Shown: positions 7,667 through 17,218, counted from the first letter of the stretch. The stretch is DNA of 64,000 nucleotides from Butyrivibrio sp. (GCA_015056585.1 SVFZ01000022.1:1-64000); one strand, 5' to 3'. A program made the numbers and translations. Notes: generated by a model not told the origin, from the letters alone.

Positions 7667-8152
7667 TTATTTGATTTTTGTTCCGTTTAAAACTGCCTCA
7701 GCTAAATTATCGGCGTCGTCATAAACCAGTTTCAGGGAAAAGAACTCCTTTTTTTCCTCAAGTAATCTGAAAAAGATCCTATCTCCTTCCCAGAGATTAA
7801 GCGAAAAAACATCTTTCTTTTTTACCCACTCAAGTTTTCCTTCATCACAGTCCTTCGGTTCCCCTGATGGAGCCTTGCAGGTAAAAAGAGACATATGCTC
7901 ATAATCCCCTTTTTCCGTAACAAAGGTGACCATTGCCCTATACTCAAGGTCCTCTAAAGCTATATCAAATCCTGTTTCCTCAAAGATTTCTCTTTTAATG
8001 CACTCCTCAGGGCTTTCGCCAAACTCGTAATGGCCGCCCACACCAATCCATTTATCCTTGTTGATGTCATTTTTTTTGGACACTCTGTGCATCATCAGAT
8101 AATTATCATCTCTTTCAATATAACAAAGTGTTGTTGGTTCTATTTTGGGCAT
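7667..8152 (-). CDS. NUDIX hydrolase (MutT-like)
   Basis: 161 residues. The NUDIX box G-x5-E-x7-REVxEE-x-G is present as GHYEFGESPEECIKREIFEE followed by TGF, in a single cytoplasmic domain. It should hydrolyse a nucleoside diphosphate linked to another moiety; an N-terminal TLCYIERDDNYLMMHR resembles 8-oxo-dGTP diphosphatases, but substrate cannot be told. It follows the protease gene by 16 bp with a good GAGAGGG site and is probably the last gene of that unit. Confidence 0.88.
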   Translation of the reverse strand: MPKIEPTTLCYIERDDNYLMMHRVSKKNDINKDKWIGVGGHYEFGESPEECIKREIFEETGFDIALEDLEYRAMVTFVTEKGDYEHMSLFTCKAPSGEPKDCDEGKLEWVKKKDVFSLNLWEGDRIFFRLLEEKKEFFSLKLVYDDADNLAEAVLNGTKIK

Positions 8153-8168
8153 ATTTCCCTCTCTAAGA

Positions 8169-10685
8169 TCAGTATTTCAGTGCAGGTGTCCAGAATTCTT
8201 TTCCGTAAATATCTGTAAATCTGTAAGTCACGAGCGCTGTTCCGTCTCCAACAGGAAGATTGTTGATCACCATGTCGGACATATCACCTTTAACTGTAAC
8301 CTGTTCGCCAAGGTAATAATTTTGCTGGAACTTCTGGTCATAGCCATAGAAGTCGCAGATATAGTCAATCTTATCACCCTCTACAAGTTCAGTCAGATTC
8401 TTTGCAATGGTATCAGTCTCGCCCTCTTCATAATCATAGCAGGCTCCGGCCACATACCCGTCCTCATTCTCCGAATCAAATACAAGGATCAGATTTGTTC
8501 TCTCTCCGTTAAGTTCACATGGAACGCGGCCTGTAATAGCATAGCTGTCTGAATCGCCCTGAATATCCACAACATAGAAAGCTACTATCTGGCCATCGAT
8601 TGCAAGCCAGGTCTTATCATCAGGTGCAAGAAGATTTCCATCTTCGTCAAATTCAAAGGTTGTATCCATTCCGAGGTCGATATATCCCTCTCCGTCGTCA
8701 TAGAACATGTTAAGCTGTATATCATGAACAAGCTTCCACTGATCTTCTGTCAGAGAAATACAGGTGTAGTCCTCAGGATTTGTGGTCCAGATAAGTGCAG
8801 ATGTATCAAGCTGGTTTGCTGCTATGTAACTTGCTGCTTTCTCAACATCAAGACTTCTGCCGAGGAATCCTGAATTGGAAGAAGTAAGTCCCGAAACACT
8901 GCTAAAGTCACTGGATAAAAAGCTTGTAAGAAGCTGTGTGATCATCTCAGCAGATGCACTGCTTCCTGATCCGCCGGCAGAACCCGCAAGTTCTCCAAAC
9001 AGTGAAGGCATAGCACTTCCCGTTCCGCCGGATGCAACCTGTCCTGCAACTCCCAGTGAAGCAAAGCTCTGGATACACTTTGCATAGTCTTCATCCATTC
9101 CGATGTCTTCATAGGTATCAACCATAGAGTCCACCTTGGATGCCTTTTTGTAAGGGAAATAAATTGAAAGACCATAGGCGTTTGTCATATTTGAGCTGGT
9201 CTTGTTGTATTTAATCGCACTCTTTAAGGCCTCAGCCAGTTCTTTTGACTCAGTGGTCCCCATTCTGTATGCGAAATCCACAAGATCTACCTGATCAATT
9301 CTTGAAGATGCTGCAAATTCACGGGTCTGACTTCTGGCATCAGATACAACCTTGTACTGGTCATTATTTATCATCTCAGAAGTATCTTTTGAGAAATCTG
9401 CAAGCTCAGAAGGTACTGTCTGTGACAATTCTGCCAGGTCTATCAATGAAAGAGTTGTCTTTTGTCCGGGACAGGTCTGTGCACATGCATAGGTAAACGA
9501 GTCAATGATCGCCTTACCAATTTCTGTGGTCGCCATTGATGAATTTTTTCCAAGAGCTGTAAGCCAGTCTGTGTAATACCAGCCAACACCCGGCTCAGTC
9601 TCTTCCGAAGCCACCAGATAATCTGCATAATTTGATACAACAAGAGCATTCTCAACTGTTGCCATAAGACAGGTATCAAAGCCCACCATGTCAAAAGTAA
9701 CACCACCGTCTTTAAGTGCCTTGTTTATGCCTGCAAGAGACATTGCTCCGGCAGTGGCAAATTTCTCGTCATAGCCATATCCACCGGTTGATCCGCCGCC
9801 ATGGTCCCAGAAAATAAGATGATATCTGTCAGCAGGGAATTGTTTTGCGCCCCATTTGATAAAGGCTGAAAGCGTATCAGGCTTTGTCATTGGAACATTT
9901 CCAGCATTGTCGTTGAGACAGATAAGTTTCCCACCCTTTACCTGATATATCTGGTTTGTGGAACTTGAAATAACATTGTTCTGCCACTGTCTGGCTCCGC
10001 CGGTGTAGATAATAAGATTTGTCTTATCTCCAAGATCTGCTGCCAGCATCTCCTGAATGTCCTTTGTTGCCATGGCACTTCTTGACTCAAGATCAGCTCC
10101 GCACATGAAAACAAGGATAGTGTTTGTATCCTCACCGTTGCCCTTAATGACTGTGCGCTTTGCCCTTGCAACACTTGCGACACTTGTGTCAAGTTTGCCG
10201 GTATTTGGTGCATCACTCCAACTGGCTGATGCCATATTTCCACCGGAATAGGAACCATATCCGCCAAGCAGTGTACTCAGTGTTGAGAGGCCTCCATTGC
10301 CACCAAGTCCCGTCACTGTCTGATTTGACGAGTTGCTTCCAACACCTGTGGAAGCCTGGCTTTGTGTCTGAGTCTGTGTCTGAGTAGTTGTGTTTGCATA
10401 CTGCGCAGGTGCCTGAGTGTCTGATGAAGTAAGGCCTCCGCCTAAAAATGAGGTCAGACCTCCACCACCGCCAAGTAACAAAAACAGAACAACAATGATC
10501 ATGAACAGTGGGCTTCTTCCTCCGGATCTCTGAGGCCCGCCACCACCGGTGCCTGAACCGCCTGTCTTTCCGGAATATCCGTTACTGCTTCCGACAGGGC
10601 CACCACCAAGTCCATCACCTCTTTTATGAACTCCTCCGCCGCCCTCTCCGACGTTTTTCTTTCTGCCTACAGGTCTGTTTTCCAT
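8169..10685 (-). CDS. Membrane-anchored clostripain-family (C11) cysteine peptidase
   Basis: 838 residues. A glycine-rich cytoplasmic N-terminus (1-58) leads to a membrane helix (about 59-76, PLFMIIVVLFLLLGGG), a Ser/Thr/Gln-rich linker (about 85-160), then a peptidase C11 domain starting ILVFMCGADLES. The catalytic His295 is in WDHGGG and Cys339 in FDTCLMA, so the dyad is complete. About 300 C-terminal residues are mostly beta with no family I recognise. C11 enzymes cut after Arg or Lys and are often calcium-dependent and self-processing. Here the enzyme would face outward, tethered to the membrane. ATG start with GAGGAGG. Confidence 0.85.
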   Translation of the reverse strand: MENRPVGRKKNVGEGGGGVHKRGDGLGGGPVGSSNGYSGKTGGSGTGGGGPQRSGGRSPLFMIIVVLFLLLGGGGGLTSFLGGGLTSSDTQAPAQYANTTTQTQTQTQSQASTGVGSNSSNQTVTGLGGNGGLSTLSTLLGGYGSYSGGNMASASWSDAPNTGKLDTSVASVARAKRTVIKGNGEDTNTILVFMCGADLESRSAMATKDIQEMLAADLGDKTNLIIYTGGARQWQNNVISSSTNQIYQVKGGKLICLNDNAGNVPMTKPDTLSAFIKWGAKQFPADRYHLIFWDHGGGSTGGYGYDEKFATAGAMSLAGINKALKDGGVTFDMVGFDTCLMATVENALVVSNYADYLVASEETEPGVGWYYTDWLTALGKNSSMATTEIGKAIIDSFTYACAQTCPGQKTTLSLIDLAELSQTVPSELADFSKDTSEMINNDQYKVVSDARSQTREFAASSRIDQVDLVDFAYRMGTTESKELAEALKSAIKYNKTSSNMTNAYGLSIYFPYKKASKVDSMVDTYEDIGMDEDYAKCIQSFASLGVAGQVASGGTGSAMPSLFGELAGSAGGSGSSASAEMITQLLTSFLSSDFSSVSGLTSSNSGFLGRSLDVEKAASYIAANQLDTSALIWTTNPEDYTCISLTEDQWKLVHDIQLNMFYDDGEGYIDLGMDTTFEFDEDGNLLAPDDKTWLAIDGQIVAFYVVDIQGDSDSYAITGRVPCELNGERTNLILVFDSENEDGYVAGACYDYEEGETDTIAKNLTELVEGDKIDYICDFYGYDQKFQQNYYLGEQVTVKGDMSDMVINNLPVGDGTALVTYRFTDIYGKEFWTPALKY

Positions 10686-10703
10686 TCTTTCCTCCTCAAT
10701 ACT

Positions 10704-11828
10704 TTACCAGTTCATTATTTTCCTAAGATATAGTACCAATGCATCGGCTGCTGCCTCATGGGATTTTCTTCCCGGATGCATATGAGCTCCGTAGGTTTCC
10801 GGCGTTGTGTCCGGAAGCTGGAAAAATGAGATATTGGTATCTCCGCTCTTTTCCCTATATTTGCTCATAGCCTCTGTAATCGTCATGTTGAGGTCGCAAT
10901 ATAGCATTCCGTAGCACCACGCTATATGCGCTTTTGGATTGTTCTTTCTTAACATAGTAAGGAAATTTACCACTGCATTTTCTATCTTTAGTTCATCCTC
11001 TCTGTTTAAAGAGCCGTCTTCATTTCTATGCTGTTTATAGGTCTTTCCGTCAGCGGGATTAAGAAATGGCGACTGAGAAAAGGCTGATATATCATTAGTT
11101 CCGAGGTTAACCACGATCACATCCGGCTGCCATGATTTAAAATCATAAGGGTCCTGACATCCTAATTTTTCATTTGATGGGCCGGTTGCCAGACCGCATA
11201 CCTTTTCGTAAATTGACGGGATATTGTGCCTTGGATCATTGTCCCATCCGCAGAAGACGCCCCAGCCACCCTGAGAGATAAGATGATAATCCGCCTGCAG
11301 CTCTTTTGCCGTCATGGTAGCATAGTTCACGGAAGCACTCATGTACATTGCAAGCCAGTCCACATCGGTTATGGCACCGTAACTTCCCTCGCCGGACGTT
11401 ATGCTGTCTCCGATAAACTCGATTTTTTTTTCGTAAGCCGGCACTTCCATGAAGCATCCGTTTACATCGATTTCAAGGCCGTTTACAAGCACTTTGCATC
11501 TGTCATCTTCGCTCATGGCCTGCAGCTCACGATAAAACCTTACTCTCTTTGGGGTTGTAGGCTCCATATTTCTGAAAAGGCAGATTCTGTGCTTGCCCGG
11601 AAGGAGCATCTGACGCCCCATAAATGCGCCGTTTATCTCATAGGCTACCCATGGCTCATGGAAATCGGAATCTGTTTCAAGGTCAATCCAAAGATCTGAA
11701 CCTGTCACAACGACCTCAATACCGCTGCCATTAAATAAAAGCGGCAGGGGCTGTCTTTGTTTTCCAAGTCTTCCAAAGATTTTGATGTTACTAATATCAC
11801 TGATGTTTGAATAAACCAACTCGCTCAT
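10704..11828 (-). CDS. SGNH/GDSL esterase, carbohydrate esterase family 2-like
   Basis: 374 residues, no signal peptide. An N-terminal beta-rich half (about 1-125) precedes the SGNH catalytic part: nucleophile S142 in GDSITSGEG, Asn in NLGTND and the D/H pair in HMHPGRKSH. This two-domain order matches CE2 acetyl-xylan esterases. Lack of an export signal suggests action on imported acetylated oligosaccharides. The frame extends to 11897, but AGGGGAAAA directs initiation at ATG 11828 (MSELVYSN). The gene follows the ABC ATPase gene on the same strand. Confidence 0.82.
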   Translation of the reverse strand: MSELVYSNISDISNIKIFGRLGKQRQPLPLLFNGSGIEVVVTGSDLWIDLETDSDFHEPWVAYEINGAFMGRQMLLPGKHRICLFRNMEPTTPKRVRFYRELQAMSEDDRCKVLVNGLEIDVNGCFMEVPAYEKKIEFIGDSITSGEGSYGAITDVDWLAMYMSASVNYATMTAKELQADYHLISQGGWGVFCGWDNDPRHNIPSIYEKVCGLATGPSNEKLGCQDPYDFKSWQPDVIVVNLGTNDISAFSQSPFLNPADGKTYKQHRNEDGSLNREDELKIENAVVNFLTMLRKNNPKAHIAWCYGMLYCDLNMTITEAMSKYREKSGDTNISFFQLPDTTPETYGAHMHPGRKSHEAAADALVLYLRKIMNW

Positions 11829-11990
11829 GATTGTTTTTTCCCCTAACAATACAAGTATTTTCTGATAATTTCTATGATACTCATCAACGGACCGCAACGC
11901 AAGTGCACATATAAAGCAGTTTGGGCTTTTATACAGACTAAAAGAGGCCGAACCCTGTTGTTCGACCTCTTATATATAATTTTACGATAT

Positions 11991-13637
11991 TCAGATTTCC
12001 AGACTTCCCGCACAGATAAGTTTGCCGGATCTTCTGTCAAACAACAGAATGTCTTTACCGTTTATACTGATTTTCTCTTCCTGTCCGATCTGATAAATAA
12101 CGCCTCCGAAAATAACGCTGGTAAGCAGGTACTCGCCAATCCTGAGTTTAAGAGTAGACTCCATACCTGTTGGCATCGCACCGTAAATGGTTGTGTCTAT
12201 TTTTCCGTTTGCATCGATGTCGATTGCCTCCGGACGGATGCCTATAACAAAGTCTTCATCTGTGATGACAGGTTCGTCCATAAGGCTCTCGTCCTGCTCC
12301 TCTACCTTCTGAACGTGGTACTTGAAGACCTCATCCTTGTTAGTCTTTTCAACAGCGCCCTTCTGCATAAGCCTCTGGCGCTCAAACTCCTGCTTATCAG
12401 CAGCATCTTTATCCCTTGCTGCTCTCCAGTCTACAAGGTTAACGGCTTCGTTCGGAATGAATCTTGCTTTTACTCCCCCAAGAATATCTACAGATACACT
12501 ACCATCAGATTCCTGTTTGCCCTTTGCGTCAACAAAGTTCATTGAAGGATTTCCCACAAAGTCCGCTACAAAAAGATTTGCAGGTCTGTTATAAACTTCA
12601 AGAGGCGCTGCATACTGCTGAAGAACTCCGTTGTTTACAAGACATATCCTGGTCGCCAGAGTCATAGCTTCCATCTGGTCGTGCGTAACATAAACAAAAG
12701 TACTGCCGGTCTCAACGTGAAGTCTCTGAAGCTCGTATCTCATCTCGAGACGAAGCTTTGCATCAAGGTTTGACAGTGGCTCATCCATGAAAAGAACCTG
12801 TGGCTCAGGGGCAAGTGTCCTTGCAATAGCAACTCTCTGCTGCTGGCCTCCGGAAAGTTCAGCAGGGTATCTGTCCATGAACATTCCGATCTTTACAATA
12901 CGTGAGCAGGCTCTTACTCTTGAATCAATCTCTTCTTTGGTGAGCTTTCTGTTTTCAAGAAGTACCACTTTGTTTTTAGTAACTTCAAATTTTTCGTTAA
13001 GCTCTTTTCCCTCACTCTCATATTTCTTTTTGATATCCGAGAGCTTTCCTTCATATTCCAAAACCTTTGTCTTTGCTGCTGCAACCGGGTCTGAGGCCGT
13101 ATGAATGCCAAGCGCAAACAGCTCTTTTGCCGTATAGATTGAAATACCAAAAGCGTCAATGAGCTTGATATATGCCTTGTTCTCATCCAGCTTTCCTGTC
13201 TTATCCCTGCACTCTTCCACAACCTCTTTTACCTTGTTGCCGTTTGAGAGCGCTCTGACCATATCTCCTGCCTGCTTTGCAGGAACATCAAGGACCGGCA
13301 TTTCCTCGTGGATGTTCTTAAGGCCAAAAGAGATGTTCTCATAAACTGTCATGTTTGGCCAAAGTGCGTAGTTCTGGAAAAGAAATCCAACCTTACGCTT
13401 GTTTGCAGGAACATTGATACCTGCGTTTGAATCAAACACTACCTTGTCCCCGATCTTTATGCGACCTTCTGTAGGTGTCTCAAGGCCGGCGATCATTCTA
13501 AGGATCGTTGTTTTTCCGCATCCTGAAGGTCCCAGCAGAGTGATGAATGAGTTATCCGGTATATTGAGGCTTACGTTATCCACGCCAAAAAATTTACCCC
13601 AACGCTTAGTTATATTCTCTAAAATAATTTCCGGCAT
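11991..13637 (-). CDS. ABC importer ATPase with large internal insertion (FbpC/PotA type)
   Basis: 548 residues, about 180 longer than usual. Walker A GPSGCGKTT is at 36-44, Q-loop Gln88, signature LSGGQ 261-265, Walker B VLFMDE 281-286, then DPLSNLDA-type D-loop and VTHD. Between Q-loop and signature there are about 173 residues instead of about 50: roughly 110-230 is an inserted, charged, helical segment ending just before the normal EEIDSRV helix. A second charged insertion of about 60 residues (around 415-480) splits the C-terminal regulatory TOBE part. All catalytic motifs are intact. It follows the permease by 2 bp and energises that importer. Confidence 0.9.
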   Translation of the reverse strand: MPEIILENITKRWGKFFGVDNVSLNIPDNSFITLLGPSGCGKTTILRMIAGLETPTEGRIKIGDKVVFDSNAGINVPANKRKVGFLFQNYALWPNMTVYENISFGLKNIHEEMPVLDVPAKQAGDMVRALSNGNKVKEVVEECRDKTGKLDENKAYIKLIDAFGISIYTAKELFALGIHTASDPVAAAKTKVLEYEGKLSDIKKKYESEGKELNEKFEVTKNKVVLLENRKLTKEEIDSRVRACSRIVKIGMFMDRYPAELSGGQQQRVAIARTLAPEPQVLFMDEPLSNLDAKLRLEMRYELQRLHVETGSTFVYVTHDQMEAMTLATRICLVNNGVLQQYAAPLEVYNRPANLFVADFVGNPSMNFVDAKGKQESDGSVSVDILGGVKARFIPNEAVNLVDWRAARDKDAADKQEFERQRLMQKGAVEKTNKDEVFKYHVQKVEEQDESLMDEPVITDEDFVIGIRPEAIDIDANGKIDTTIYGAMPTGMESTLKLRIGEYLLTSVIFGGVIYQIGQEEKISINGKDILLFDRRSGKLICAGSLEI

Positions 13638-13639
13638 GA

Positions 13640-15466
13640 TTACTTTCCTCCTATGCCGCTGTCAAGGCTTGCGCCAGTCAGCTTGTTAACCAGTGTATTA
13701 AATACAAGAATTGTCACGATGAGGATCAGGTTGATTGCACTTGAGAATGCATAAAGTCCCATCTCATCGAAGTAGTCCAGTGTTGTAGACAGGATAAAGC
13801 CCTGTGTACAAAGAAGCAGGAAAAGAGAAAGCTCACGAAGACATGTCATGAATGGAAGTAGATATCCACTTATGATCGACGACTTCTGAATCGGAATTAT
13901 GATCCTAGTCATTCTCTTTATCCATGGCGTATTCTGAATTATCGCAGCCTCCTCCAGTTCGTTTGAAATCTGAAGCATTGAGTTTAATGAGCTTCTCGAT
14001 GCAAACGGTATATATTTAACAACACCTGCGATTATCAGAAGTGTATATGTATTAAACAGATTGATGTACTCGTTGGAGAACAGGATAAAGAATGCTGCTC
14101 CAACGGCTATTGAAGGCATAAGGTAAGGCAAAAATGCTACGTTGTTTACATAGTTTGCCCACTTACTTCTTCTGTTCTTTGCAACGGCATATCCTATAAG
14201 GGTTCCGATGGTTCCTGCTATAAGCGCACAGACAACCGCCAGAAACAGTGTTCCGAAGAATGCATGCCAGATGGTTTTGTTATAAAGAATACCGGACTGG
14301 CCATACATGCCGTTCTCTGTAATGTTTTCATTTGTTACCCACCACTTGGTTGTAAGATGTGCCAGATTTCCTGTATAAAGGAAGCTGTAATCTCCCGGGT
14401 TCGGAAGGAAGGTCTCAAGCGCAAACAAAAGGATTGGCCAGATACTTGTAAAGAAGGTGATCACTATAAAAATAATTCCAACAATGTATTTACCTGCTTT
14501 TCCGATTGTGAGCTTTGTTAGCTGCCCTGACTTACCGGTAACTGTGGTGTAATTCTTACGGCTCTTTAAGCTGAGCTGGTTCATTCCAAGGATAAGAACA
14601 CCGAATATCATCATAATGATTGCAAGAATACTTGCTTCACCGGTGTACTTACTGTTCATTGAAATATACTTGGTGGAAAGTGTTGTAAGGTTCAGATAAT
14701 GCGGAACCGGATAACTTCCCATTGCACTGCCGAATACCAGAAGTATCGTGGAAAGAATAGCCGGCTTGATCATAGGAAGCGTCACCTTAAACATGATCTT
14801 CCACTTGGGTGTATCAAGGATTGTTGCTGCTTCCTCAAGGTTGGCATCCATATTCTTGAAAATACCGCCGATAAGGATGTATGCAAATGGCGCATAATGG
14901 AGCCCTAATACAACTGCGCTCGGGAAAACTCCCTGACACCACCAGTGCGGAAAGTACATATGGAAAATTGCTGCCAGAAGACCATCCGAAGTTCCTGTCA
15001 CTTTGTTTGAATAAAACATATGCTGCCATACAACAGCCAGTGTCCACTGAGGCATGATGTACGGGAAAATAAATATTGAGCTTAAGTACTTTTTGAACTT
15101 CATGTCTGTTCTTGTTACAAGGAATGCGAACAGACCGCCAAAAAGAATTGAAATAACGCAGGTAAGGACTGAGAGTATAACTGTGTTCAAAAGTGGATTC
15201 CACAGATTTGTCCTTGCCAGTTTACTGGTAAAAAGATCTGTATAATTGACGATTGTATATCCGGAAGTTCTCTTTGTCAGATGCTGATCAATGGTTCCGG
15301 GATGAATAGCAAAAGTATCTTTTATGATTGCGACAATTGGTGCAACTGTACTGAAGGTAAGAACAATCCCAAACAGCAAAAGTATAATATTCTGAGGTTG
15401 GGAAAACCAAGTTTTTACCTTGTTCTTGAAAATCGCACTTTTGTCTGGTTTTGCGATTGCTTCCAT
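13640..15466 (-). CDS. ABC importer permease, two fused FbpB-like modules
   Basis: 608 residues with about 12 membrane helices. Two EAA loops, the ATPase docking sites, are visible: EEAATILDTPKWKIMFKVTLP near residue 212 and EEAAIIQNTPWIKRMTRIIIP near 510. Both halves of the channel are therefore encoded by one gene, as in ferric iron (FbpB/SfuB) and related transporters. It is translationally close to the ATPase gene and separated from the binding protein gene by 236 bp containing a long hairpin. Good AAGAGGAA ribosome binding site. Confidence 0.92.
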   Translation of the reverse strand: MEAIAKPDKSAIFKNKVKTWFSQPQNIILLLFGIVLTFSTVAPIVAIIKDTFAIHPGTIDQHLTKRTSGYTIVNYTDLFTSKLARTNLWNPLLNTVILSVLTCVISILFGGLFAFLVTRTDMKFKKYLSSIFIFPYIMPQWTLAVVWQHMFYSNKVTGTSDGLLAAIFHMYFPHWWCQGVFPSAVVLGLHYAPFAYILIGGIFKNMDANLEEAATILDTPKWKIMFKVTLPMIKPAILSTILLVFGSAMGSYPVPHYLNLTTLSTKYISMNSKYTGEASILAIIMMIFGVLILGMNQLSLKSRKNYTTVTGKSGQLTKLTIGKAGKYIVGIIFIVITFFTSIWPILLFALETFLPNPGDYSFLYTGNLAHLTTKWWVTNENITENGMYGQSGILYNKTIWHAFFGTLFLAVVCALIAGTIGTLIGYAVAKNRRSKWANYVNNVAFLPYLMPSIAVGAAFFILFSNEYINLFNTYTLLIIAGVVKYIPFASRSSLNSMLQISNELEEAAIIQNTPWIKRMTRIIIPIQKSSIISGYLLPFMTCLRELSLFLLLCTQGFILSTTLDYFDEMGLYAFSSAINLILIVTILVFNTLVNKLTGASLDSGIGGK

Positions 15467-15510
15467 GTTATTCCTCTTTTCTCTGATAATAAAACGATGA
15501 GCTGCACGGA

Positions 15511-15634
15511 CAAGTGATCACGACAATATGTACCCGTCTCTCGTTGTGCTGTACACTTCGCAAAGCCCAAATAATTGGTCTTTGCTACGCAGCACAAAAA
15601 TCGTTCCTTAGTACATATTTGTCTAGATCACTTG
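15511..15634. repeat. 124-nt imperfect inverted repeat (long hairpin) between binding protein and permease genes
   Basis: Five ordered segments pair: CAAGTGATC with GATCACTTG, GACAATATGTAC with GTACATATTTGTC (one extra T), TTGTGCTG with CAGCACAA, GCAAAG with CTTTGC and CCAA with TTGG around an ATAA loop. It is a single long stem with small bulges and has no T run, so not a terminator. It resembles intergenic REP/MITE-like palindromes and may protect or process the polycistronic message. Confidence 0.7.
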
Positions 15635-15702
15635 CGCCGCGCGGCTCATCTGTCATTCTTTACCCACATAATAGAAAATGCGGATTTTATGCTCGCCTTT
15701 GA

Positions 15703-17127
15703 TTACTCGCCCGGAGCATAGTGATCAAGTACATCGATCCAGCTTCCAACTGTAAATGAAACTTCTGAGCAATATGCAGGATCTTCAAGAACAAGCTCAC
15801 CTGTCGTTGTCCACCAGTCATATCCGCGGTCGTTCTTTGCAGGGAACTCATCTCCACCGCCCTTTGAATGCTGGAACTTCTCCTCGATTTCTGCTGCTAC
15901 AGTAGGATTGGATGAATAACCACCCATATCTTTTCCCCAAGCCTCAAAGCCTGACTCTGTACATGTCATGTACGCAATGAATGCACATGCTGTCCATGGA
16001 AGAGGGCTGTTCTTTGTAAGGAAGAGATAGTGGCAATATCCGTATCCACCGATTCCTGTGTAACCATCCTGATAAGCTGCCACGTTGATATTGTTAACTG
16101 AAACTGTTGCTGATTCCTCAACGGAACGAAGCTTTGAGTAAACAAGAAGTCCTGACTGATCCTTGGCTGAAGCATCTACAAGAGTGTTACAGATAGGGCC
16201 GTCATCGGTCTGCTCATTGTAGTTGTTAACCCAGAGCTTGATCCATGCAAGAGCATAAGCACCATTTGCACCAAGTCCAAGGTCGCTTGCATCTGTCTGC
16301 ATAGCCTGGATGGTAGGCTCGAAGTATGCCTTCTTCTCGTCATCGAGCTTATCATAGGCTTCTTTAAGCCATGTAGCGTACTTCTCATCTGTGAGCATCA
16401 TCAGGAAGTTCTTTCCTACGATCTCAGAGTCAACACCCATGAAAAGAGGATGTGATCCGTCATATACAAAGTCCCAGCAGTTATTAAACTCTGCGCTGCC
16501 CTGATTGTTGTACATGAATACCTTGTTAAGTGTCTGAAGAGGAAGGAATCCGGCATAAGCATCTGCTGTAGTTCCGTTTGCCTCTGCCCACTCCTTAGGA
16601 ATGAATGTCTTAAGGATATCTGTATCAACCATCTTGCTCTGAATCTGGTTACCATCCTGGATAAGAGTCATGGCAAATGTGCCTTCACTCTTTAAAGAAT
16701 CAGATGTGAGCTGCTCAAAGATCTTGTTGTTCTTAGGCTGCTGCCATTCAAACTCCATGTTATATGAAGAATCAATTGACTGAAGATACTCGATAAATAC
16801 AGGAAGTGCACTCTTACCACGGCTACTGTTACCTACGCCGTAAAATGTCTTGCCGTTTGACTCTTCGATAGCCTTTTTAGCAAGCTCTTCCATTGTCATG
16901 CCTTCTGCTTCTGCGATGATTGCATCGATTCCTGTCAGTTCTGCTGCCGGCTCAGCTGCTGTCTCGGTAGCTGCTGCAGTATCTGCTGTCGCTGTTTCAG
17001 TTGTTGCTGTCTGTGTGTCTGTAGTGGTAGATGTTGTAGTTGTTGAAGATCCGGAATTTCCGCATCCAACAAGAGCTGTAACCACCATTGTGAAAGCCAA
17101 GATTGAAGATAATACTTTCTTTTTCAC
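15703..17127 (-). CDS. Solute-binding lipoprotein of the ABC importer
   Basis: 474 residues. Lipoprotein signal peptide with lipobox ALVGC, Cys22 lipidated; a Thr/Ala-rich linker (about 25-65) then a periplasmic-binding-protein fold of the extracellular solute-binding type. It should deliver ligand to the fused permease encoded downstream. It is longer than typical FbpA proteins (about 340), and ligand residues cannot be assigned, so iron is only suggested by context. The start is GTG, with AAGGAGG ten bases upstream. A terminator and a 14-bp perfect palindrome separate it from the response regulator gene. Confidence 0.88.
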   Translation of the reverse strand: MKKKVLSSILAFTMVVTALVGCGNSGSSTTTTSTTTDTQTATTETATADTAAATETAAEPAAELTGIDAIIAEAEGMTMEELAKKAIEESNGKTFYGVGNSSRGKSALPVFIEYLQSIDSSYNMEFEWQQPKNNKIFEQLTSDSLKSEGTFAMTLIQDGNQIQSKMVDTDILKTFIPKEWAEANGTTADAYAGFLPLQTLNKVFMYNNQGSAEFNNCWDFVYDGSHPLFMGVDSEIVGKNFLMMLTDEKYATWLKEAYDKLDDEKKAYFEPTIQAMQTDASDLGLGANGAYALAWIKLWVNNYNEQTDDGPICNTLVDASAKDQSGLLVYSKLRSVEESATVSVNNINVAAYQDGYTGIGGYGYCHYLFLTKNSPLPWTACAFIAYMTCTESGFEAWGKDMGGYSSNPTVAAEIEEKFQHSKGGGDEFPAKNDRGYDWWTTTGELVLEDPAYCSEVSFTVGSWIDVLDHYAPGE

Positions 17128-17159
17128 CTTTTTTCCTCCTTTTATACACGCCCGACGTA

Positions 17160-17173
17160 TTTTCCCGGGAAAA
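17160..17173. promoter_or_regulatory. 14-bp perfect palindrome upstream of the importer operon
   Basis: TTTTCCCGGGAAAA lies between the terminator of the regulator gene and the start of the binding protein gene, where a regulator of the transporter would act. Operator function is inference. Confidence 0.4.
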
Positions 17174-17174
17174 G

Positions 17175-17218
17175 AAAATGAACCTGTCAGGCAGTTTTTT
17201 GCTTTACAGGTTCATTTT
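17175..17218 (-). terminator. Terminator after the response regulator gene
   Basis: Perfect 13-bp arms AAAATGAACCTGT and ACAGGTTCATTTT enclose an 18-nt loop; TTTTCTTTT follows on the minus strand. Confidence 0.7.

Noticed and set aside
11874-12545. 223-codon plus-strand frame opposite the ABC ATPase
   Set aside because: Cysteine- and leucine-rich antisense frame covering the TOBE region of a well-supported gene.
15415-15702. Two overlapping short frames (one per strand) in the importer intergenic gap
   Set aside because: Both are formed by the long inverted repeat and lack ribosome binding sites.
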